Of a stretch of DNA of 64,000 nucleotides, positions 36,601 through 48,600 are shown piece after piece. How positions within the stretch are numbered: the first letter of the stretch is position 1; each line of letters begins with the position of its first letter. The notes below the pieces were generated by a model. It saw nothing but the letters and a program-made list of their open reading frames with translations, ran no database searches and was not told where the DNA came from. Position numbers and translations under genes: made by a program. The stretch comes from Crossaster papposus (taxonomy: Eukaryota; Echinodermata; Asteroidea; Velatida; Solasteridae): the NCBI GenBank assembly GCA_037893245.1, contig JBAIAA010000416.1:372001-436000 (forward strand), in the 5' to 3' direction.

Positions 36601-39600
36601 CTGGTCAGAGGGTACTGGTTCTGTTTTTCTTTTGCTCCACCCTGTTTATACATGTATGCTAAATTTCGTTGTGGTAGAATAAAGGAAAATTAAGGAAAAG
36701 GGGTAAGGAAAGTTTCCTTAGTGAACGGGAACGTTTCCCAAGAGTACTATTATCAGTAATTATTACAATGTATAATTAATTTATTATTATTACACTAGGA
36801 AAGTCACGACATTACCTGTGATGAACTTGGGTACAAACACAACGGGGGAATCCAGGGGGAATATGTTGTTGGAGGGGCCAAACCCCATCTTAAGCGGCCC
36901 GTTCCGTGGGAGCGGTGGTCGGTACATGGCGTTGACCTCGAACCCAGAGATTGGTTCTACCATTAAAATCTGCAAGAGTATCAAGTAGAGCAGACGTACA
37001 GCAGGTTTTGAGAAGTGGGACACAAGTTTTTTTGCAATGTACCACCGTCTCAAATTTGTCAAATAATAATCTGTTGGAGTGAATTCTTTATGGTTAGAGA
37101 TGTATTCTCTAAACCATAAACCTTCCAAGGGCTTCAGAAGCCTAAATCAGAGTAAACATTTGGTTTTTTGGGGGGGAGGTTAAAACAAGGCAAATAAATG
37201 CATCATTTTGTTGACAACATTATGGGAGGAAAAGCTTGGAGTGATAGTCAGATATATCCGACGTTGAGGTAACATAACTTTACTGTACTTAATGAGTGTA
37301 TAATTTATTTTTTTAAATAATCTGACGACTATTACCGACAGCTTGAAGAACTCTATCGAGATCTTGTTACTCATGGACACGGTGACTTGGTATTCGCCGC
37401 TGAATCGAACAGACTGTGAGAACGACTCAGTCTGCCCATCACTGTCAATGATAAGAGAAGTCAGGGTACTATTCTCGTAGTAGGTGATGCTGGCCGAGAA
37501 CTGTGGATCGGTGCCAAGGTCCTCGCCGATGGGGAGATTGATGGTGACGGTAAAGATGATGCTACCTGGGTGGGCAATTCGGAAGACACAGAGAGTTGTG
37601 AATTTTTGTGACCGATTTTAGAGTTTAAATATATATCAGTTTTACATTTTTATCAGATCTTCCATTGTTTTAAAAAGATATTCCGTCCTGAAATCCACAA
37701 TTGTTCATAATTTTGAATTGTTTTTTTATTCTGATTCAAAGGTGAGGTCGAAAGGAAACACGTACACCTAAGGTCTTCAAGTTTTCTTGAACATAATACA
37801 CTTTATACACTAATGTACACTTTAAAGACTATCCAATAATTCTATGGGCAATTTATGGCTATGGATAAAGAAAGTTTGTCAATGGCTATGGATTCCTTCT
37901 GCACCGTGCCAATGTAAAATAAATTAAAGCCATAGTCACAACGCACCTGGATGTTGCTTAGGCGAATCCGAAGTGATCACAAAATGCTCCTTGTTGATAG
38001 GGTACTGCACGTACATGGTGACAGTCATGGTTTCATTGTTAGCAAAGTTGTACGCGGTGACCTTCAGGTCAAAAGAGCCGCTCGTCATGTAGGTGTGAGT
38101 TTGCACGTCCCACTCGCTAAAGTTTGTGGCTAGAAAAAAAAATGAAAAAGTATCTCAGAACTGTGAATATATCATTGAGTAGGCAGAGGTTTACTGGAGC
38201 TACTGGGAATGACCTACATTTGACCTACATTTGACCTACGAATGACCTAAAATGACTTTTGCTCAAAAGTACAAGGGAGCATTTGCTCTTTTGTGCATTG
38301 TTTTTACATTAAAATAAAAAAAATATGCTCAGAATCTCGCGTAGGGTTCATAACTAATCAGTTTCAACTCGGTTACTATTTACTTTGTGAAAACAAAAAA
38401 CTTACTGACGATCACAGTAACTTTTAAAACTAATTTCAAATTTTTGGTGAATGGTTCAGGTCCATACAATTTGTGGATAAAGGGTGGCCATTTTATACAG
38501 GGTGAATCTCAAAGGTTTCATTCTACATGTACTATGAGTGATACAGTCAATATTTGTTCCACAGGGTGGTATTTAACAACAGTTAACGCAAGTTTAAAGT
38601 GATTGTTCATCCACCACTTACAATTCTAAAGAATTATTTGTGTTTACCTAGTGTTGATGAGTCGGGTGTTTAGAAATAATCCTGAAAAAACACTAGGTCT
38701 AGTTTAATTGGATCTCAAGATATGGCCCATTACTGATGGCAGGTATAAAACTGCATGGCTTGTCCACGGAAGCCTCATTGTAAGTAAGCATGTTGAAGAC
38801 AGAAACTAAATGTTAAAAGCTCCCACGGACAAACCAGTTTTGTACATACGATCTGTAATGGGCCATATCTTGAGAATAAGCTAGACCTATAGGCCGAGTT
38901 CAGGCGGTCTATTCTTGACACGCGTAACTTGTTCTTGCAAAACCCTGGTGGATAGGTGGTGTGTGTTCTTGTTCCGAGTGCAATGTTCACGGGTCGCGTT
39001 CCCGCCGTTCGAGCGTAAGAACAGAGTTCGCGTGTCAAGAACAGACCGCCCGAACTCGGCCATAAACGTGAATTTTTTTGATTTGTAGAACTTGGGTGAA
39101 CAATCACCTTAAACTTAGGTTAAACTCTTTTTTTTACCGCCCTGTGGATCCAATATTGACTGCTTTACTCACGGTACAATAAAACCTTTGAGATCCCTAT
39201 ACTAGTGTCCAGGGGCCAATTTCATAGAGCTGCTAAGCACAAAAATGTGCTTAGCATGAAAATTTGTCCTTGGCAAAAACAAGGTTACAGACCAAATTTT
39301 CACGTGATCTTTATTGTTTTTGATTGATAATCAGCTGGTTGTTTGCTTAGCACGGAAAACACGTAGAATTTCGGCTGGTAACCTGTTTTTAATGAGCAAG
39401 ACTTTTTTGTGCTAAGCAAATTTTTTTGCTTAGCAGCTCTATGAAATTAGCCAGATGTCAGACAACATCAGCCCTTAGTTTCTACCTTGACGGACCGTAG
39501 AATTCTCATTGCCATCACCCCAGTCCCACGTGTAGTTGACCATGGCACCTCCAGAGATCTTAGCAGAAGCTGTGACCATACTTCCAACTGCTAATATGTC

Positions 39601-42600
39601 CGTATCCACCTTAATCTCCAAACCTGAATACCAACAAAGACACGATAAAACTGCTCAACGGGATGGGTTCCATGCAGAAACGACAGACGACCTCACCCAG
39701 TCTTACGTTCTATACGTACTGTGGACATTCCTTTGTATTTGTGTAGATTAAGAAAACATTGGACGCCACTCATTTTTGTGCAACAGTAATTAGAATCATT
39801 TCATTTGGTGCCAGATGGAATGGAACATTCCACTTTTGCCTCATGGAATAGAAAATTCCATTTGTCACCTAATAAAATTATTCTTGGCACAGCACTCATA
39901 AACATTCATTATTTGTATAATAACTGACTGAGGTTAATATGGTAAATTTGGTTAATTATTAAATCATTAAAGTACAAAATGGCATATCCGGTGTCTCTCC
40001 ATTATAAAAGAACAAAGAGAAGAGGAAAGAAATACAAGACAGAAGTGTAAACAAAATTTTTTAAATCAGTACAATTTAATAAACATGATAACAATATTGC
40101 ATACAATTTTATGTTGTGCATATCAAAATATGTTCATGTAGCTGCAGGAATCATGATAATACGATTATATCATGCAAGAAAAAGTCTGGCTGAACGGCTA
40201 AATATCTGCTTCAGGAATATCCAACTTTGCCATGGATATGATGCCAGAGAAATGAATATGGGTTTAGCTGATGTAGTCTTGGTACAAGACTACATTTGCA
40301 TTTTCGTTCTTCTCGAGCACCCTATCCAGGGTTGGCAAAACCCCTTGGGGCACCTTTGGCACACCCCTTGGCACACCCCTTGGCACACCCCTTGGCACAC
40401 CCGTTGGCACACCCGTTAGCGCACCCCTTGGCGCACCCCTTTGTGCACCCCTTGGCGCACCCCTGGCAAAATCCTTGGGTACGCCTTTCATAAACTTGTT
40501 CAGAACAGGTATGCATGGTTCTTTATTTTTACCTTCTACAATTTCCTGCACCAAAACCACAGCCTTTTGCTCAGTCGGTCCTCCAAGAGATCCCGACACG
40601 CTCGCCAGTATGTCGTAGAAAATCGGCACTGCAGACGCACGTGTGAACTGCACCTCTATAGGTTGAACGAGGGTGAATCGTACCAGGTGACGGGACTGAT
40701 GCCCGCTGGTCTTCTGCAGGACAGAGAGGGCTGGTCCAGCTACGTTCGCATATTGAAACTCAACTGGGCTGCCGGCTGGGGTCGATTCGTAGCTGATTTG
40801 GGCACCCGCGCTCGTAAGTTTAACCCCAAACACATAGCCTATCTTCATGTCAATCGGAGTCGTCAGGGTTTTGCGGAAATAGCCAGTGCTGGCGATGCTA
40901 AAAATCTGCAAGAGTTAAAATCTGCAAATTAAGTTGGTTGTGTTTTGAATCACATTTTGTAAATCGTACAAACAGAAATAAAGCGAGCTTGTAGAATTTG
41001 TTCATGAGCTGTAAGAGAACACAGTATGTAGGAGAGTTGGGGAGAAACCCTGGAAAAGATCGTAAAATGCATATAATTATAGGCAGAGACGTTCGACGCT
41101 CACTCAGGGATGTCCTAATAACGCCCAAGTGTAATTCACTAGGAAACATACCATTCTTGCAAATCACAACACCATGGTCAGGTTAACCGGTACCTATTCG
41201 CATGCGAAACTTCTTTCATATGGCAAACTTTACACACAAACTGTTGGACTCTGATTCTGGAGGTATAGTAAGTTCAGGGGTCCAGTACCCCGTACCCAGG
41301 GGTCCAGTACCCAGGGGTCCAGTACCCAGGGGTTCAGTACCCAGTACCCAGGGGTTCAGTACCCAGTGGTTCGGTACCCAGGGGTTCGGTACCCAGGGGT
41401 TCGGTACCCAGTACCCAGGGGTCCAGTACCCAGGGGTCCAGAATTTTTCAAACAAAATAAAGTGTCCCCGTAACTCGGTGTATGCCTACCTACCTGACCA
41501 CACGTGGTAATCCTATTGGTAAATGAGAACTGCTTGAATGACAAGCAAAAAAAAACAGTCCAATGGACAGAATAAATACTAGGTTTGATCAATGCGACAT
41601 CTAACTGTACCTACTCAGATGCAACTAACCTCCATAACTTCAATATATTCTGCCCTCGGGTTACCCATAGGATCCGTCTCATAACGTGCTGGCTTGGCAG
41701 GACAAATATTCACATCGTCACTATCTACGCAACGGGAGCCAGAAAGACAGAAGTTTTCTGGGACGGTTGTGCAGGTATCCTGTTTGGTTGGTTGTGTCCC
41801 CAGAGTAAAGTCGTAAACGCAAGCAGTGGCTGCCATGCAGGTGTTTTCTATTGGGCAGTACACATGGCTAGACTGGGTGCAGAAAGGCTTGTAAATCTGT
41901 AGAGTGAACAGAAATTAAGCTTAACATTTGTGAGGCATTTTATCAAAATGTGGCAGAACTGGACAGAGTTCAAACTAAAAGTTTGTGGGTATTAAGCACA
42001 AAATTGTAAAATACTGAAAAATAGACTTTAAAGTTGTAAAAATTAAGGATGCTTATCGGGTTTTTTCCCCCTAAAAACTCATTTATTCAAAAAATTGTTA
42101 TATTATTTTTTTAATATATGTGAGGTAGATATTTAAGATCACAAATATCAAAAAATTTACAAGAATCAGTAATTTTCATTTTTTTTTGCCTTTTTCTTCT
42201 CTCATTTTGCCAGAATGTCTCACTCTTAAATGTCATCTCTGGGGGAAAATCAATCTCAATGCTGCAATGTTAGTGCAAGGCAGCATAGATCAAGCATGCC
42301 TGCATCTTAGCCTGTATAGGTAACCAGTGGAGAGAATGTGTGACAAAAAACCTTGCCCAAGAAACCATACACCACAAGATGTTGGACTAGAACCCACAAC
42401 CTACAGATGACCTACACACCACGAATTCAAGTGCTGCAGACCACAAGGCCACAAAGTCATATCTGCATTTATTTCCTCAGTTTTTACTGAAAAATTGTAA
42501 TTGTTGTCGTCTCACCATGAAAATAAGAGTTCCGTCTCCAACGCTGGCAATGGCTGCCTCGATAGTGACAAGCTTGGATTCTTCTAGTACCTCTGAACCC

Positions 42601-45600
42601 GGGAACACCCAGGCTTTGTTTGTTACTGCGCCGTGGACATCGTTACTGGGCAGAGAAGGGTCTGGATTTTGTGAGACATGGCCTATGTAGGAGTATGTCG
42701 GTGCTGGGGGAAAAAAGATAAATATGTTTCTGGATGACAATTCTTTTGGATAATAACCCTAACCCTGTCAGACGCAGCGCAGTGCAGCAGGTACAAAAAG
42801 GTGAAGGTACGATGGGAGGGGGGTAAAGGTACGATGGGAGGGGGGTAAAGGTACGATGGGAGGGGGGTAAAGGTACGATGGGAGGGGGGTAAAGGTACGA
42901 TGGGAGGGGGGTAAAGGTACAATTGGAGGGGGGTAAAGGTACGATGGGAGGGGGGTAAAGGTACGATGGGAGGGGGGTAAAGGTACGGTGGGAGGGAGGT
43001 AAAGGTACGATGGGAGGGGGGCTGAGGGTACGATGGGAGGGGGGTAAAGGTACGGTGGGAGAGGAGTGAATGTACGGTGGAAAGGGGGGGGGGTAATTGC
43101 CTTACATCCTGCAGGCATTGCTGGCCCCACAACAGCCTCGGCGCCTGAGCCAAAGGTTGGAGTCACGTTAAGGTCAGTGCCGTGGAGAATCTCCAAGGTG
43201 CACGTGAAGTCTTCCGCTACTCCGGCTCCCTCTGGACAGGTCAGGGTGACGCCAGACAACTGCTCATCTACACTGTGGACAAAGGCGTCAAACGCCACCT
43301 GATGAGAGAAAGACGCAGGGTTTCTTTCATGTAGAAGTCATATCATTCTCATTGACCAAAAGGAGTTAGGGTTGATTTAACAGTTCCTCGAAATGAAATC
43401 TGCTTACCGATTTGTCATTGTGTACAGTGACTGACACGATATAGTCTCCTGCTGCAGTGTACGTGTGGTCATTGGTTTCGGTCTTAGTCGTGCCATCCCC
43501 AAAATCATACGAATACACTAGGCCTGATCCGGACACACTGCTAGAAGGCACAGACAAAGAGCTTCCCACTACGTAAGTCACCGCGTCGTCCAGTTGAATC
43601 GCAGCCCTGGTGTCGTTGATGCTATAAACCAGGGCGTGGTTGTCGTGACCGCATATCTCACCGACGGTTCCCCCGGTGCAGGTAGTGTCGCAGAGAGAGT
43701 TGTCGACCTCTTTGTTTGCCGGTGGGTAGTTGGAGTTTGAACACATGCAGAACTGACCAGCCTGTAGAGGAGACACGAGTTGTAGAATATAAAAATCCTT
43801 CAGCTTTAAGAGTCGTCTCATTATGTCTGGGACATGTTCCAGACAAATTAACCGCATTAACTCTGACTTATTTGATTATTCAAAATTTATCTCTCAAGTT
43901 TGACGCTAGTGGTTGTGTACAAAGTCTATGGAGAGTTATGAAAATATTTCCGCCCATTTCCTAACAACATTTTAATTGTTTCTCAGTCCCTGATTCATGT
44001 CTTTATAATGTCTGATCGACCGTAGATATACGAGGACAAATTTGCGTCAGGTTGCAACATTCTTTACGTGGCTTTTGACAAAAGGGTAGTTGATGAACAA
44101 TAAAATCATGCAACTTACAGTTTAGAGATAAAAGAACTTCTTCAGACCGCTCACATTTTTGTAAATATTTGAATCAACTAACTCTGGGCTGGGCTATAAC
44201 TACTATACCAACCATGTCTGATGGTAAAAGACCATCATTTAGAGTATTTTCAACTGTTAGGCCCTACACAGGTCGTCTTGGTTGATTCTTAGATTACATT
44301 TTAAGACAGAGATAACACCCAGTCGCTCACCCGCAGTGCAGCAAAGCTGTAATCCTGATAGCCGCAGGCATAGATGCAAATCTCATGATCCAAGGATTTT
44401 GGGTCGTATCTGCCCGGCGAGATGGTGAACACAGCGTCGGTCCTGTTAATACTGTAGCATCCATCCAATGTAGCAGCGCCTTCCAAATAAATCAAATCAA
44501 ATTTTACTGAACTACAGACCTGTATTCGAGTCATCAAACATTGAGACCGAGTCGCCTCTCCCGAGTCTCGAGTAATACAGGTCGACTCCGAGTTCTGAGT
44601 CATAATGGTCGAGGCCGAGTCATGAGTCACCTTTAAGTACTAAGGTAAATGGTTAATATCTTTTTTACAGGGTTTCTTTTAATGAACAAGAAATACATGT
44701 ACAGTACACAAATTCTTTTAGTACCGGTGCACGACATTTACCATCTTTGTGTGCTTAATCTCTCTAAACTCAAACTCTGAAAATTCATTTGAACTAAAAT
44801 GTTGATACAACATCACCCTAATTTGTCTTTTCCGTTTTCTTTTATTATACCCTAACAAAATTCTACTTCTGAAACCCTTTACTGGAGGCCCAAAATGTTA
44901 AGGGCACACTAAAATGTCCCCACAATTAACTCGGTTCAGTTTTTTCAAACCAAAGAAAGTGTCCCCATAACTCGGTTTAGGCCTAGCCAGCATGTCAAAT
45001 AAACCATGAGACTAACCATTGAAGTAATTTGATCTGTATGTGAACCGTTTGCATTTTGTCATTTATTTAATTAACATATAAAAATAAACCTTTTAAAACA
45101 ATGGGTTTATTTACACTTTCCATGTCCAAATTATTCTTTGACTAAATTATTCAAAAAGAATTTAACAGTACTACTACATTTTGGGGGCGTCAAGTCACAA
45201 GTCTCGCAGGTCAAGTCCAAGTCCACCAATGCCCACAGAAAAATGGGACTCGAGTCAGACTAGAGTTTAAGTCCGAGTCACAAAAGTCTTGTAAACTAAT
45301 GCTGGGAGTACAGCCTAACATGAAGGAATAACTTGAATTAATGTCTAATAACCAAATATTAAGCTTTTGAACATCAATTCCTAATTTTTTTTACCTTTTG
45401 GATAGTTGCAAAAGGTGCCCCTTCAAATTTTAGAAAACTCATACACAGTATTGAGAGTCTTAAATTGTTGGTCTAGACCAAACCTATCCCTAAGTTAGTT
45501 AGGCTAACTTAATAGTGTAAACAAAAGTTCATTTCCCACTAGTACTATTCATTCATTTACTAAATTTGTCGTCCATAAGAAAATTCAGAGTGATGAATCC

Positions 45601-48600
45601 TTTGCTTTGGACACAAAAGTATCAGTAAACCAATTCAGAAAATGGATTCATCCACCTTGAAAACTCCACCTTGGGAAATCCACCTTCGTTGTCAGATGTC
45701 TTGGAAAGAAAAGGGGATGGGGGAAAAAAGGAAAGCCTAGACGAGAAAACTATTATTTCGCATCTTCTTTTTATACGGGAGACAATTTGGAATGCAGGGC
45801 GCCGCCTACGGCACGTAGGTAAACGCCTCTCCGGCCGCCGGCTATAATAAAGGACATCGGGTGTAAAATGTGGGCGAAATCTTCATTAATGAAGGAGAAA
45901 GGGTTAACAAACGAATACACCGAGAAATCAATATAAATTTTATTTTTATTAATTATGAATAAATAATGTTCTAAGTTTAAACCCATTGCTCATAATAATA
46001 AATCATATTTTAAAATCGCTTTAGGCCTACATTAATTTATTAAAAGCACTGTACACTGGAAAAATACACACATTTCTAAAAAGAACAAAAAAGTCATTAA
46101 TAATGTAATTTATTATTTATTAGTTTAACAATTATTTTAAAAATAAATTGTTTACTTTAACAGAATCCTGTTGAGAATGAGGCATAAACAATAATACATA
46201 ATGCAAAGTGAAAAGAATGGGAGAAATTGTAGGCATCAGTGAATTCATACAGTATAACCTCATTAGAGCAATACTGTAAGCCGTCTAAAAAGATTTTAGA
46301 AATTGTTCGGCATTTCCCCATTATTCACATGAGTGGTGCTCAATTCAGATAACATATTCCTTTAGCTTTAATATACTCCTTTAAAATGCTACCTATCTGC
46401 ATAATTTTACACACAAAAAGGGTGATAATGAGACAGAGGCCACCCCCCCCCCCCCCCCCCCGCCCCCCTCCTGCTTCTCCCCATACATATTCTCTGTAGA
46501 CTATTGTTAACCAAGATATTACCACCCTCCCCCTTAACAAAAAACCCGGAGAAACCGCAACATTTTGCGAACACAATGACCACCACAAGGGAGGAGGGGG
46601 GGGGGGGGGGGGGGGGTACCCTCCGTCTTATTTCTTGCTTCAAATGCGCCAGGTTATTATCGTTATTACGCTCTTTTGTTAAAATAATGAGCTCTTTCAA
46701 GCCGCGAAGTGCAATCTCACGAAGTTCTTCAGTTCCAGCGATGTCTCGGTAAAATTGTAATTAAACTTTAATTTCATTTTATTTCATCTCGTTAATTGTT
46801 TTATTACATTGTATAGTGCGGCGCAGTATACATCTATACGCTTTAATTGCCACGTTAAGGTGTCACGTGTTGCGTAAAATAGTGGAATAAAATAATAAAA
46901 TGGAATAAAAGGTTCAGTTCTTGAATGTACACTTTTCTGAAATAGAGTGACGTCACAACTCCTAAGAATTGCTTAAGGGTCTTTTCGAATCGCAGCTGGC
47001 TTCGTCGGAATTTGGGAGGTAGGGCCAAAGCCAAAGACGAAGAAAGAGCAAAGGTTTCCGTCGAAAACAGCCAGAGTTATATAGCGCATTCGCTCGTGCT
47101 CACCGCAAATATACTAAAGGGCGCTGGGAAACGCTGATACGCGCTTTAGTGCAAGCTCTGATATATTTTGTATGACCTATGAATTTAACTGAATACCCAG
47201 AATACCATGCGTTTCCTTCAGAAAAAAATATAGTGTGACGCAACATAGTTGGGCACGAGCAAGCACATTACGAGTATAGCGCCTCGATTGCGCGGCCACT
47301 ATTCATAATTATGTCATGTTTACGACTTATAAATTATAGCTTACAATCCCGACGCTATAATCTGTAATAATGGAATCCCTCGTCAATTTACCAAAATGGT
47401 AATAGGCCTATATGTAATGTGTTCAATTTGTTTTAATAAATTTAATTTACCGAAAACGATATAAAGCCTAGGAAATTGTTATTGTGACATCCTCATGCAC
47501 TGTACGCTGATACGAATTAGTAGATATTTTGTCTCTGAATGGAAAGGTACTCTCTCAAGCTCTTTAACAAAATCGAATTTTCTCTATTTGTCAATGTAAA
47601 TGTACGGGTATGTTTGGATGGAATTTGCGCCTATTTCCATAGGTTTTATAAAATATATCGGTGAAGGGAAAAACTCAATTCGTTTTTGTGTCTAAATTCC
47701 CCCAAAATCAGGGTTTTTTAAAATTTGGTTTACAACTTCTGAATTTCGACGTCAACCATCTGTATCGTCGTTCAGGTTTCCACAAAACAGAATAATGAAC
47801 ATTTCGCGCATGGTACAAAATTAATAAACATAATGACACGCATAAATCAAAAACACACTTTTCAGCATCGATTTTCTAAAAATGTCTTGACCGTTTTAGT
47901 TTTAGTTACGACCCGAACGCCCGAACAGAATGTTTGGTGTTTATTATCTTCTATTTTTGTTCCTAATTTGAAGTGCGCAGCGACGTTCGGCTTGTGACGT
48001 GACTTGACTATGCGATGCTAGGCAACCAACCATGGAAACATCAAACAGCTTAAAGCTAATATGTTTGTTATGTGTATATTTGTTTTTAACACAGGCGGTG
48101 GTGACCCACATGATAGTCGATTTGATCGATCGCCTTCCACCAATTAAGACTCATATTCCTTGCGGGTTTCTGTTTACAACTCGGAATGGCGAAAGCGGCA
48201 ATAACTCATAGAGAGGAAGGGTTAGTCTTTGCATCAAAGGCGCGCGATATCTTTAAGAAACGTCTTGAACCAAGATTAGATGAAGGACGATTTTGCAAGA
48301 CCTCGTTATTGATCCATAATTTTTTTCCGGCTTCGATTTTTTGTACTGTTTGTTATTGCTTCTGGAACGTAGTTAACCTTCAGTGCGGCAACTTAGTATG
48401 GCACATCGTTCTCCAAAGAAATCTTAATAGGTTATTCTTGAGACAAAAATGGAGATACCGGTAGACTCATGCTGGTAAACTGACGATCAAGTCACCGCAG
48501 AAATGTTTTTGAAAATGGCGCCTGCATGGTGCGTGCATGACGCATTCCAATAAAAAATAGAAAATCTTTTACTGAAAAAATGTATTATTTTTTTGACCAC

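Noticed and set aside
40264-40516. Gly/Cys- and Pro/His-rich frames on both strands (GCAKGCAKGC, HPLAHPLAHP)
   Set aside because: The 12-bp array read in several frames; the real exon 8 stops at its donor at 40532.
42683-43298. Long minus-strand frames rich in proline (PLPPSHRTFTPLPSYLYPPP)
   Set aside because: Translations of the 22-bp G-rich array. Only the part upstream of 43106 in transcript sense (exon 5) is polycystin coding sequence.
46407-46752. Overlapping open frames around the poly-C and poly-G tracts, including RDIAGTEELREIAL-like residues on the minus strand
   Set aside because: Dominated by homopolymer translation. The short protein-like part has no recognisable homologue and no splice support.
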